Positions 24,644-32,426 of a stretch of 34,940 nt of DNA are shown here, one piece after another. A model generated the notes under the pieces. The model was not told where the DNA came from. It searched no databases and worked only from the letters and a program-made list of their open reading frames with translations. The DNA is taken from NCBI GenBank assembly GCA_947629585.1, contig CANREH010000025.1, positions 1 to 34,940 of the forward strand, in the 5' to 3' direction. The position numbers and the translations under genes were made by a program. Positions within the stretch are counted from its first letter, which is position 1. Every line of letters starts with the position of its first letter. This DNA is from an uncultured Lachnospiraceae bacterium (GTDB lineage Bacteria; Bacillota; Clostridia; Lachnospirales; Lachnospiraceae).

Positions 24644-24787
24644 CAAAGTGTAAGAAAACTGGTGCTTTGTCGTCAAATTATAAAAATAAGGTTATTTTTC
24701 AAGAGAAAAATCCGATACAAATAATAACCATTAATATTTATGATACAGATCTGTCCAGGATCTGCAGTGAAAAAGGAGGAATTGAAT

Positions 24788-27229
24788 ATGAAGAAGGAAA
24801 AGAAGCTGTTTTCATATCTTGGCAGCGTTTTTGCATTCTGTTTTCTGGCGTTAATCATGTTCCTGCCAGACGCCAAAGCAGAAGCGGCATTGAGCGTGAA
24901 AGATATTGATTATGAGAACAGCACAATCACAATTCAGAGTGACAGCAGCGATTCTATTCTTTATTTTTCTGACAAGAATAAGAAGAAATGGGAAACTGCT
25001 ATGGTAGGATTTAAAGGTACAGAATGCACTATGGATATTTCATGGGTGTCTGCTACGAAAGACTATGTGATTACGTTTAAGGGTGACAAGTCAAATGATA
25101 CGGCAAATATCCTGTCTGTTACGATTCCAAAGCAGGTGACGAAGTTTAAGGCAAAGTATGACCTCTCAAAAGGGGGAGTTACTTTTACAGGAGCAGATTC
25201 CGCAGATGAAATTGAATACCGTAAGAATAATACAGATAAGTGGATAACGTTGGGGAATGTGTCATCGGAACTGAATGATGAGTTAAAACTGATGCTCAGT
25301 TATATGTGTGAAAATGGAGGAAGCATTTATTTCCGTATCAAGGGAAAGGAAGGAAGTGCAACAGACCCAGGAAAACGCCCAAGCAAAGAGGCTGCATGCA
25401 AGATAACGAAAAAAACAGCGGCGCCGACAGTTACCGTTGACACAGCCACTTCTAAGATTACAGTGAAGTCCGGCTGGCAGGTAAGGAAGGTTGATATTGA
25501 GGAAAAAAGCGGCGTCCAATATGCAACTAATTTTAACCAAGTGTCAGAAACGTATTCATCTTCAGCAAACGATGGCTGGTGGCATACATTTAATTCCGAG
25601 CAGGATATTGATATATTTGATCTTGCACCTGCGGCAGAATACAAGGATGGTACAAGTGAAAAGGATGTGTACCTGCAGTTTCGCAAGGCGGCGACTTCCT
25701 CTTCACAGCTTTCTTATATCACCACGGTAAAAGTGCCGAAGCAGGATGCACCTCCGAACGCAGCGGAGGAAGACGTTGAATATACCAGCACAACTACGTG
25801 CAATCTGACATTTTCAGGAGCTTCCACAAAGGTACCTTATGAATACGCCGTTATTGATGCGAGCGATATGAAAGGGGATGAAATTGTCGATATTGAGAGC
25901 GTTACATGGAAAACAGTGAGTTCTAATGCGGCAACTGCGGTAACGAAGAAAGAGGCGCCGGATCAGGGAACAGTTGTATTCCGTAAAAAGGCGGTTGGCA
26001 AACTGGGTGATGATAATTTTAAGCTTGCTTCCCCTTATGTGAAGGTACAACAACCGCTTGACTATCCGGATTCTGGGGAAGAAGGAGAGATTAAGGACGG
26101 TAAAACAGAACTGTATTTTGTAGATGGGGTGGCAGGCAGCCAGCAAATTTTTACTATAAGGACACAGTTTAATACACAGGTAGCCAGTATGCAGTTGAGC
26201 GAAATTGCGGATCAGACGACAGGAGAAGGAACCGCAGCAGTTTCCAGCAAGACAGCAAAAGATGCAGATGCTGAGGACAATAAGAAGTATATAGTAACAA
26301 CGACTGTTAAAGGCGTTACTTTAAGCAACACACAGAAAGCAGCGTTGGAAGAAAAGGGAGAGATTACGTTATATGCATATATTGTGTTGAAATCAAACAG
26401 TACCGAGGAACTGGCTATTACAAGTAATGCTGGCAAGGGTGTTATTATCCATGTACTGAAGGCATCGACAGTAGAAGAACCGGAGGACAGTGATCCAAAA
26501 TCTGAAACTACTGTAAATCGTATCATTGGGGCAGTAACAACAGATGCGCAGAGCGGTTGTCAGTATGAAGATTTTTGGTTTAATCTGAAGCTTGGCAAAG
26601 CGAAAGGCTCTGATATAGCAAGTTATGTTGGTTCTTCAAAAACAATGGGAATTGAGAGTGTAACTTTTGGGAATTATACGCTGATAGAGAATACTGACTA
26701 TGAGTATGAAGATGAGAAATTTACAGTGCATCTGAGTAAGTTTGAGGAAAATAGTAAAGTAGTATCTTCGTATGGAAAGACACAGTCTCTTATTATTAAT
26801 TTAACCAGCGGGGAAAAATTGGAAGCTGCAACGATTAAGCTGATTCCGCCGATATCCTTGAATGATACTTATGCATGGGCATTTTCTAAGGCAAGTTTAG
26901 TGACAGAGGAGGCGATTGTGAGCGGCAGCGGAGAGGATAAGACAACGACAATAAAGCCGGTCAACAGTTTCTCTGTTGGTTATACGATTGATACGACAGA
27001 GGTAAATGGTGTAAAAGTAAAGCAGGTTTCATATAAAGATATTACATTAAATGATGTTTCTATTCTTACAACAACAGGCCCGAATACGATTACGTTTTCC
27101 AATGCCGTATTAAAGACGATGGATCCGATAGTGAGTCAGCCTGTAAAGTTTGAATTCGAAGTTAACTATAACAATGGTCATAAAGTTGATTATACAATTA
27201 ATCAGGGTTGTTACTTTACAATTCGATAG
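24788..27229 (+). CDS. Large exported modular protein of unknown function (paralog 1)
   Basis: I do not recognise this 813-residue protein. It has a signal peptide (hydrophobic 11-26, AKAEA near 30-34), so it is secreted. Residues 36-423 look like four beta-rich modules of 80-110 residues (36-116, 117-213, 214-323, 324-423). Module ends carry motifs such as TIPK, KTAAP and VPKQDAPP, with DISWVSA at 83-89, RPSK at 197-200 and RKAATSS at 299-305. The same modules, in the same order, form the next protein. Residues 424-813 are unique, Thr/Lys/acid-rich and beta-like, with no LPxTG, SLH or wall-binding repeats. AAGGAGG precedes the ATG at 24788. The gene is visibly more A+T-rich than its neighbours. 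Confidence 0.85.
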   Translation: MKKEKKLFSYLGSVFAFCFLALIMFLPDAKAEAALSVKDIDYENSTITIQSDSSDSILYFSDKNKKKWETAMVGFKGTECTMDISWVSATKDYVITFKGDKSNDTANILSVTIPKQVTKFKAKYDLSKGGVTFTGADSADEIEYRKNNTDKWITLGNVSSELNDELKLMLSYMCENGGSIYFRIKGKEGSATDPGKRPSKEAACKITKKTAAPTVTVDTATSKITVKSGWQVRKVDIEEKSGVQYATNFNQVSETYSSSANDGWWHTFNSEQDIDIFDLAPAAEYKDGTSEKDVYLQFRKAATSSSQLSYITTVKVPKQDAPPNAAEEDVEYTSTTTCNLTFSGASTKVPYEYAVIDASDMKGDEIVDIESVTWKTVSSNAATAVTKKEAPDQGTVVFRKKAVGKLGDDNFKLASPYVKVQQPLDYPDSGEEGEIKDGKTELYFVDGVAGSQQIFTIRTQFNTQVASMQLSEIADQTTGEGTAAVSSKTAKDADAEDNKKYIVTTTVKGVTLSNTQKAALEEKGEITLYAYIVLKSNSTEELAITSNAGKGVIIHVLKASTVEEPEDSDPKSETTVNRIIGAVTTDAQSGCQYEDFWFNLKLGKAKGSDIASYVGSSKTMGIESVTFGNYTLIENTDYEYEDEKFTVHLSKFEENSKVVSSYGKTQSLIINLTSGEKLEAATIKLIPPISLNDTYAWAFSKASLVTEEAIVSGSGEDKTTTIKPVNSFSVGYTIDTTEVNGVKVKQVSYKDITLNDVSILTTTGPNTITFSNAVLKTMDPIVSQPVKFEFEVNYNNGHKVDYTINQGCYFTIR

Positions 27230-27252
27230 ATGAATAGAAAGGAGGAAAGGCT

Positions 27253-28545
27253 ATGCAGCAGTCAATTCATAAAAAAACGGTGTTAGGCTTATCAGTACTG
27301 ATACTGGCAGTCTTGGGCATTATAAGCATGATATATTTTGTAAATGTGCAAGGAAGTGGAATGCCAGGAAGTGCTTCACCGGTGGAACTGGATAAGATTA
27401 ATTATGAAGAAATGGAGCTGACGGTTAAAACCAATGGCAATGCTATTGTCTATTATTCCACGGACAGGAAAAAATGGTATGAGGCGGAGATGGCGATTGG
27501 AGGAGGCACAGGGACTTCTGATACGCTGACATATGATATTTCATGGATTTCCGCTTCAACAACTAAAACATTGTATTTTAGAGGAAACGTAGACAAGACA
27601 ACATTAGACGTTAAGATCCCGGGCTATAATAAGAGCTTTAAAGTGAAATTTGATAAAGCTGCCGGAGATTTTGATTTCCAGAATACAGATGGCGGGAATA
27701 TTGTTCGCTGGAGAAAGACGACAGACTATGATTGGCATTATGTAGATATAGAAAAATCAACAGGAGGAGGCACAGGGGCTGAGAATGCTCCACAAAGCTT
27801 AGATGATTTTCAGAAAGCTATTGATGAATTACGTGTAAAAAGTGTGAAACTGATTTTCCAGATAGCGCCTGTAGAGTGGGAAAGCGAACAAAATCAGGGT
27901 TCCCGTCCAAGCAAGGATGTAAAAGTTACGGTTCCGGCGAAAAAGGCAGCGCCGTCTGTTAAGATTAATGTGAAAAAATTAAATGTCAATACGAAGACGA
28001 CACAGGAATGGACAAAGGAGAATCCTCTAACAGTATCAGATGACGGATGGTTCAGTTGTTCAAAGACAATGAAATTGGAGGAATTGGCAGACAAAGCAGT
28101 GGCCGGTACAGTATCCGAAGAGGCTGTTTATATCCGTACAGCAGCAACAAGCAGTAATTCTGCCTCAAAAGTGACAGCATTGACGGTTCCTGGAAGGGAG
28201 AATGCGCCGGAGTTAAGCTCAGTGCTGGGAATTAACTATACGCCGGGAAAAACAGCGGGGAAAGGAAAAGTAGCTGTTTCTTTCCAGAATGTTCCGTCAC
28301 AGGGATTTGAATATATTGTCATGACATCAGGAACGCTGACAGATGAGACGACAGCAAAATGGAAGACAATTAAGAAATCGAAGACAGTGAAATTTTCAGA
28401 AAGCAAGCTTCCGGTAAGTTCAATAATTTATGTAAGGGTTGCCGGAACGACAGAAAATGTGAAAAAGGGAATTAAACTGACACTTCCTTCTAAGTGTGCG
28501 GCTTATACAGTTAATTATGCTGCATCAACTGGTGAAAGCAAATAA
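27253..28545 (+). CDS. Membrane-anchored modular protein of unknown function (paralog 2)
   Basis: Unrecognised 430-residue protein, a paralog of the preceding one. A hydrophobic segment (about 9-30) without a clear cleavage site suggests an N-terminal membrane anchor. Four modules follow (44-126, 127-234, 235-319, 320-413) that line up with those of the upstream protein: DISWISA at 95-101, RPSK at 218-221, KKAAP at 230-234, RTAATSS at 295-301, VPGRENAP at 312-319 and WKT at 370-372. It stops after module 4 and lacks the unique ~390-residue C-terminal part. Motifs like IVYYSTDRKKW recall Ig-like sandwich domains, but the fold is only a guess. AAAGGAGG precedes the ATG, 23 bases after the upstream stop: one operon. 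Confidence 0.85.
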   Translation: MQQSIHKKTVLGLSVLILAVLGIISMIYFVNVQGSGMPGSASPVELDKINYEEMELTVKTNGNAIVYYSTDRKKWYEAEMAIGGGTGTSDTLTYDISWISASTTKTLYFRGNVDKTTLDVKIPGYNKSFKVKFDKAAGDFDFQNTDGGNIVRWRKTTDYDWHYVDIEKSTGGGTGAENAPQSLDDFQKAIDELRVKSVKLIFQIAPVEWESEQNQGSRPSKDVKVTVPAKKAAPSVKINVKKLNVNTKTTQEWTKENPLTVSDDGWFSCSKTMKLEELADKAVAGTVSEEAVYIRTAATSSNSASKVTALTVPGRENAPELSSVLGINYTPGKTAGKGKVAVSFQNVPSQGFEYIVMTSGTLTDETTAKWKTIKKSKTVKFSESKLPVSSIIYVRVAGTTENVKKGIKLTLPSKCAAYTVNYAASTGESK

Positions 28546-28570
28546 GGAAAAGATTCATAAGGAAAGAAAG

Positions 28571-28602
28571 AACGCCCCGGCAATGTCGGGGGCGTTTTTT
28601 CT
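28571..28602 (+). terminator. Terminator of the modular-protein operon
   Basis: AACGCCCC / GGGGCGTT stem (one bulge possible) with a run of six T, 25 bases after the stop codon. It lies between convergent genes. Confidence 0.88.
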
Positions 28603-28628
28603 TTCTTTTATTTATGCGATCAGTGAGC

Positions 28629-28644
28629 CAAGCTGATAAGCTTG
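28629..28644. other. Small hairpin between convergent genes
   Basis: CAAGCT-GATA-AGCTTG. The remaining ~75 bases up to the aroE stop show only a palindrome GATAGCTATC (28717-28726) that overlaps the stop codon. Confidence 0.35.
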
Positions 28645-28721
28645 CTTGTCAATTTGGTGGATGCCGTGATAACGAGTGAAGCTCGAAAAGCGTGTTTGAT
28701 TTCGTTTTCGAAAAATGATAG

Positions 28722-29591
28722 CTATCTTTTAAAATATTTTTCCTTCACAATCTCTACCGGCATTTCCTTCCCGGTCCAGAGCCGGAAGGCTTCCGCACCC
28801 TGGTAGAGAAGCATATATAATCCATTACAAGTCTTGCAGCCCGCTTCTTTGGCAAGAGTCAGCAGCCTTGTCTCCTCTGGGTTATAGATGGCGTCAAAGA
28901 CAATCTGATCCTTTCGGAAATAGGAACTATCCTTTAAGATACAAGCGTCTGTCTTTGGAGCCATGCCGACGCTGGTACCGTTCGTAATGATAAAGCTTTC
29001 ACTGATTTCTTTCCGGAGGACGGTATCATCGTCAAAATCGAATAAACGAACCTTACATTGGGTGCGCTCATTTAAGTTTTTCACAATTTTTTCCGCCCTT
29101 TCAAAGAACTGGTCATGGATACTGAAGACAGAGATCTCGCTGACGCCGTCGAGTGCCGCCTGCACCAGCATGGCAGTAGCGACGCCGCCTGCACCGAATA
29201 AGGTCATTTTCTTTCCAATAATATCATATCCTTCGTCTTTCAGGGCAAGCATAAAGCCCATTCCATCCGTGGTATGTCCGGTTAAAATTCCATTGTCATT
29301 GACAACAGTATTGACTGCGCCGGAGATTTCAGAAGCCGGGGAAAGCTTGTCGCAAAGCTCTGCCATCAGGTTTTTATTCGGCATCGTCAGGTTAAACCCA
29401 CGGACTTTCATCATTTTCAGCCCTTCTACGGCTTTCGGAAGTTCTTCGGTATTGACATCAAAGCACAGATAAACATAGTCCAAACCAAGCTGGCGGAACG
29501 CCTCATTGTGCATGGACGGGGAAATGCTGTGCGCGACCGGGCTGCCGAGAAGCCCAGTCAGTCCGGTATGTCCGGTAATTTCAAGTGGCAT
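28722..29591 (-). CDS. aroE: Shikimate dehydrogenase family protein
   Basis: NAD(P)H-dependent reduction of 3-dehydroshikimate to shikimate. The 289-residue protein has the substrate domain with GSPVAHSISPSMHNEAF (about 16-32), the catalytic-type lysine in FNLTMPNKN and aspartate in GHTTDGMGF, then a Rossmann domain with LFGAGGVATAM. FNLTMPNK instead of the more common NVTxPHK, and the length, are closer to the YdiB/quinate-shikimate subgroup, so use of quinate or NAD cannot be excluded. AAGGAG is 8 bases before the start. It is transcribed alone from a good promoter; aroD and aroK lie in the other direction about 1.3 kb away. Confidence 0.9.
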   Translation of the reverse strand: MPLEITGHTGLTGLLGSPVAHSISPSMHNEAFRQLGLDYVYLCFDVNTEELPKAVEGLKMMKVRGFNLTMPNKNLMAELCDKLSPASEISGAVNTVVNDNGILTGHTTDGMGFMLALKDEGYDIIGKKMTLFGAGGVATAMLVQAALDGVSEISVFSIHDQFFERAEKIVKNLNERTQCKVRLFDFDDDTVLRKEISESFIITNGTSVGMAPKTDACILKDSSYFRKDQIVFDAIYNPEETRLLTLAKEAGCKTCNGLYMLLYQGAEAFRLWTGKEMPVEIVKEKYFKR

Positions 29592-29624
29592 AGTAACAAC
29601 TCCTTTATGTAAAATATATCCTTA

Positions 29625-29653
29625 ATTATAAAAGGCAGGGATAAGGATTGCAA
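29625..29653 (-). promoter_or_regulatory. Promoter of aroE
   Basis: Minus strand: TTGCAA (29648-29653), 17-base spacer, TATAAT (29625-29630). Confidence 0.75.
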
Positions 29654-29678
29654 GAACTTACCTGACCATACGGCAGGT

Positions 29679-30557
29679 TTATAGGCTGGTATGCTTTTTC
29701 ATGAATTCCTCTAACTGTTGTTTTAACCTCTCTATTTCGGCATCCTTGTCAGCCAGCTTTTTTCTATTGCTTGCGAGCTCTTTTTTATTGCTTGCGAGCT
29801 CTTTTTTGCTGTTTGCCAGTTCTGCCGCCTGGTTCTTGATGGTTAAGCGAAGTTCTATGATTTCAGGCTCTATCAATGCCTTCATCTCTTCTGTCATATG
29901 TTCACTCCCCTTTAAAATCTGCAAAAATAAATTCCCATTTACATTAGACACAAAATCTACGATTACGCCGGCGTTTTTCTTATCCCTGGTATTTTTTAAG
30001 CTGCTGTAATTGCTGAGGAGTGTTTCCGCACTTTCCTGTTTCATGGAGCGTGTCAGGGAACATAGCCACATATGGGAAGCGGGGTCCAGCTTCCCCGTCA
30101 CCAGGATCTGCAGGGGGAACAAAAGCCCTGTTATCCGGTAGATGCCGCTGCTTTTTTTGGTGATCGTGTACTTTTTAGACAGGTAGTCCAGTAATTTAAG
30201 CGGTGCGCCTTCCCGGACTAAAGAAATGGTAATGTCAGAGTCTGGAATCCCACCCTGCTCCCCGTTTTCTGCTTTGTAAATACAGGCATAGCCTAATACT
30301 TTAAACAGATCGTCCACCGAGAGGTCATCCCCCGGGGATTTATATTCCATGATATTATGCCCCAGGAAGAAGTCGCCTATTTCATTCCTTAGTGTCCTGT
30401 TAGGGTCTTTCTTAATCACCAGAAGATCCATCTGAAGGGGTTTCTTGCTTAAGTTATGTTCCCGTTCATAATGCAGTATGCGGTTATCCTCCCGGAATTC
30501 CAGCTCAACAGCCGCACAGAATGCCGGATGCCATTGTTTTTTATCTTCAATTTCCAA
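29679..30557 (-). CDS. PD-(D/E)XK-like nuclease-fold protein with C-terminal coiled coil
   Basis: Not a named gene. With the preferred start it has 292 residues. D44 in LQMDLLVIKKD and E71-x-K73 in NIMEYKSPGD form a PD-(D/E)XK-like signature, as in Rpn/transposase-related families common in Lachnospiraceae. The middle is a mixed domain; the last ~55 residues are a charged coiled coil with heptads KKELASN-KKELASN-RKKLADK. The start is most likely the TTG at 30557: AGGAGG (30565-30570) is 7 bases upstream of it, too close to the ATG at 30563. The ATG at 30605 is excluded because the -10 box lies inside that extension. Nuclease activity is not proven. No IS ends flank it. Confidence 0.75.
   Translation of the reverse strand: MEIEDKKQWHPAFCAAVELEFREDNRILHYEREHNLSKKPLQMDLLVIKKDPNRTLRNEIGDFFLGHNIMEYKSPGDDLSVDDLFKVLGYACIYKAENGEQGGIPDSDITISLVREGAPLKLLDYLSKKYTITKKSSGIYRITGLLFPLQILVTGKLDPASHMWLCSLTRSMKQESAETLLSNYSSLKNTRDKKNAGVIVDFVSNVNGNLFLQILKGSEHMTEEMKALIEPEIIELRLTIKNQAAELANSKKELASNKKELASNRKKLADKDAEIERLKQQLEEFMKKHTSL
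29766..29807 (-). repeat. Tandem 21-base repeat coding for a heptad
   Basis: Two exact adjacent 21-base units (29766-29786, 29787-29807), each adding one seven-residue coiled-coil heptad to the PD-(D/E)XK-like protein; imperfect copies flank them. Confidence 0.9.
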
Positions 30558-30576
30558 GTCCATACCTCCTGCTGCT

Positions 30577-30605
30577 ATTATACTATAAAACACAGGGGAA
30601 GACAA
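30577..30605 (-). promoter_or_regulatory. Promoter of the PD-(D/E)XK-like gene
   Basis: Minus strand: TTGTCT (30600-30605), 17-base spacer, TATAAT (30577-30582). The expected start of transcription is at the edge of the AGGAGG site, so the leader must be very short. Confidence 0.65.
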
Positions 30606-30655
30606 TACGATCCTTTTATTTTGGCTGAACTGTTACAAAAGATAACAGGTTAAGG

Positions 30656-30684
30656 TTGCGGAAAACAGCATTTGATGGTATAAT
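30656..30684 (+). promoter_or_regulatory. Promoter of aroD-aroK
   Basis: TTGCGG (30656-30661), 17-base spacer, TATAAT (30679-30684). The -35 is weak. Confidence 0.55.
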
Positions 30685-30689
30685 TTAGA

Positions 30690-30877
30690 AAATTGTGTTA
30701 CATCAGATGGGAGATGATTCCCGTCTTTATAGGCGGTGAGCGACAAGATTTATTCTCTGTTCCCTGTCTGATAAACGCTCCATAAGAGTATTGTGTGCCA
30801 TACGCCGACCGAAACGGATGGAAGAAGCACAGGGATTTTGGAGTAGAGAGCAGGTTTTCAATGAAAAGGGAGAATTT
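30690..30877 (+). promoter_or_regulatory. Long structured leader of aroD
   Basis: About 190 bases of leader without a plausible gene. It can form GAGCG (30738-30742) … TTTAT (30749-30753) paired with ATAAA-CGCTC (30771-30780), a possible outer GGCG (30732-30735) / CGCC pair near 30803, and GGGA-GATGAT-TCCC near 30709-30722. No T-box, TPP or other familiar motif was recognised. Confidence 0.35.
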
Positions 30878-31645
30878 ATGCGGACAATTAAAGTTAGAAA
30901 TATTGTGATTGGAGAGGGCATTCCCAAAGTCTGTGTTCCCTTAGTGGGAGAGACAAGGGAGGAAATCTTAGACGGGGCAAGGCTTTTGACCGGGCTCCAT
31001 GCGGATATGGTGGAATGGCGGGCTGACTGGTTTCGGGATGTATTTTCGATTGGGAAGGTTATGGAAATTGCCGTGGAGTTACGGGAAATCCTTGGCGAAT
31101 GCCCGATTTTATTTACGTTTCGTACCGGGCGAGAAGGCGGGGAAAAGGAACTTTCCATAGAGCAGTATGCAGAGTTAATACAGGATGTGGCAACGACAGG
31201 GCTGGTCGATCTGGTGGATATCGAAGCTTTGAGCTGTCCGGAGAGCCTGGCAAAAGAGCTGGTTGCGGCAGCGCATGAGATGGGTATGGTTGTAATAGGT
31301 TCTAATCATGATTTTGAAAAGACGGTTCCCAAAGAGGAAATGGTAAAGAAATTGAGAAAGCTCCAAAGCCTGAATGTAGACATTCCAAAGCTGGCGGTAA
31401 TGCCAAAGAACAAATTTGATACGCTGGCACTGTTGGAAGCTACGCTGGAAATGAAAGAAAAGTATGCTGATCGCCCAATTATTACGATGTCTATGGCAAA
31501 GGACGGCGTTGTCAGCAGGGTTGCAGGGGAGATTTTCGGTTCTGCTGTGACCTTTGGAAGCGTTGGAAAGGCGTCGGCGCCAGGGCAGCTTCCATCGGAA
31601 GAATTAAAACAGGTGCTTTCTATCCTGCACCAGGCGATACAGTGA
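30878..31645 (+). CDS. aroD: 3-dehydroquinate dehydratase, type I
   Basis: Shikimate-pathway enzyme that dehydrates 3-dehydroquinate to 3-dehydroshikimate through a Schiff base. Type I residues are present: E46 and R48 in DMVEWRAD, general base H144 in SNHDFEKT and Schiff-base lysine K171 in IPKLAVMPKNK; the C-terminal loop GKASAPGQLP is typical. I chose the ATG at 30878 (255 residues), with GGGAG seven bases upstream; an in-frame ATG at 30791 would add 29 residues that have no family counterpart. The next gene, aroK, is in the same operon. Product and substrate link it with the nearby aroE. Confidence 0.93.
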   Translation: MRTIKVRNIVIGEGIPKVCVPLVGETREEILDGARLLTGLHADMVEWRADWFRDVFSIGKVMEIAVELREILGECPILFTFRTGREGGEKELSIEQYAELIQDVATTGLVDLVDIEALSCPESLAKELVAAAHEMGMVVIGSNHDFEKTVPKEEMVKKLRKLQSLNVDIPKLAVMPKNKFDTLALLEATLEMKEKYADRPIITMSMAKDGVVSRVAGEIFGSAVTFGSVGKASAPGQLPSEELKQVLSILHQAIQ

Positions 31646-31662
31646 GAAAGGTTGTGAATTGG

Positions 31663-32169
31663 ATGACAAAGAATATTTTTTTGATCGGATTTATGGGATC
31701 GGGAAAGAGCAGTGCAGCGCATTGTTTACAGCAGATGCTTGGCGCGGAAGTGATAGAGATGGATGCGTTGATTGCAAAACAGCAGAAGATGGCGATTACG
31801 GAGATTTTTGAGAAGTTTGGAGAGAGTTATTTCCGTGATCTGGAAACAAAGCTTTTACTGGATATTCAGAAGAAACAGGGCGTGGTTGTCTCCTGCGGCG
31901 GCGGCGTCGTCATCCGCCCGGAGAATATTGAATATATGAAAAAGAGCGGAACTGTTGTTCTGCTGGCTGCATCTCCGGAAACGGTTTACTGTCGGGTGAA
32001 AGACAGCAAAGATCGCCCAGTGCTGAACGGGCATATGAATGTAGAGTATATTGCCGGGCTGCAGGAAAAAAGGCGCGCTATGTACGAGAAAGCAGCGGAT
32101 CTGACGGTTGTTACGGATGATAAAGATATTGAAACTATCTGCAAAGAGATCATAAGGAAAGTTTCCTAG
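31663..32169 (+). CDS. aroK: Shikimate kinase
   Basis: Phosphorylates shikimate at the 3-position. The 168-residue protein starts MTKNIFLIGFMGSGKSS, with the P-loop at 9-17, followed by DLETKLL, the glycine motif VVSCGGGVV and the lid DRPVL. A GTG at 31642 overlaps the aroD stop and is in frame, but the ATG at 31663 gives the usual length and has AAAGG about 11 bases ahead. It is co-transcribed with aroD. No terminator is visible after it apart from the tRNA-Arg promoter region. Confidence 0.92.
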   Translation: MTKNIFLIGFMGSGKSSAAHCLQQMLGAEVIEMDALIAKQQKMAITEIFEKFGESYFRDLETKLLLDIQKKQGVVVSCGGGVVIRPENIEYMKKSGTVVLLAASPETVYCRVKDSKDRPVLNGHMNVEYIAGLQEKRRAMYEKAADLTVVTDDKDIETICKEIIRKVS

Positions 32170-32209
32170 AGAGGCTTTGAATCAGAGGTTTTGAAGCATG
32201 AAAAAAAAC

Positions 32210-32238
32210 TTGCATATTATGCAAAAGTGGGGTATAAT
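32210..32238 (+). promoter_or_regulatory. Promoter of tRNA-Arg
   Basis: TTGCAT (32210-32215), 17-base spacer, TATAAT (32233-32238). The -35 is the left half of the inverted repeat TTGCAT-ATT-ATGCAA (32210-32224). Confidence 0.7.
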
Positions 32239-32253
32239 ATAAAAGCATGTTTT

Positions 32254-32326
32254 GCATCCGTAGCGTAGTGGATAACGCAGTGGCTTCCGAAGCCAAAGAT
32301 CGGGGGTTCGAATCCCTTCGGGTGCA
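32254..32326 (+). tRNA. tRNA-Arg (anticodon CCG)
   Basis: Acceptor GCATCCG / CGGGTGC, D-arm GCGTAGTGGATAACGC, anticodon loop TTCCGAA between TGGC and GCCA, T-arm GGGGTTCGAATCCC. Discriminator A; CCA not encoded. Confidence 0.93.
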
Positions 32327-32426
32327 TGGGAATCAGGTCTGTGGAAAGCAGGCCTGTTTTCTTTACGCAGGCAAAGAAAAGGCAGATAATCAGGCAGCCT
32401 ATTAAGAAAGGCGGAAGGGAAGGCAT

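Noticed and set aside
29679-30557. Active transposase or IS element
   Set aside because: The protein has a PD-(D/E)XK-like signature but no terminal inverted repeats or target duplication flank it.
30727-31158. Minus-strand frame across the aroD leader and gene
   Set aside because: It is antisense to aroD and has no recognisable protein features.
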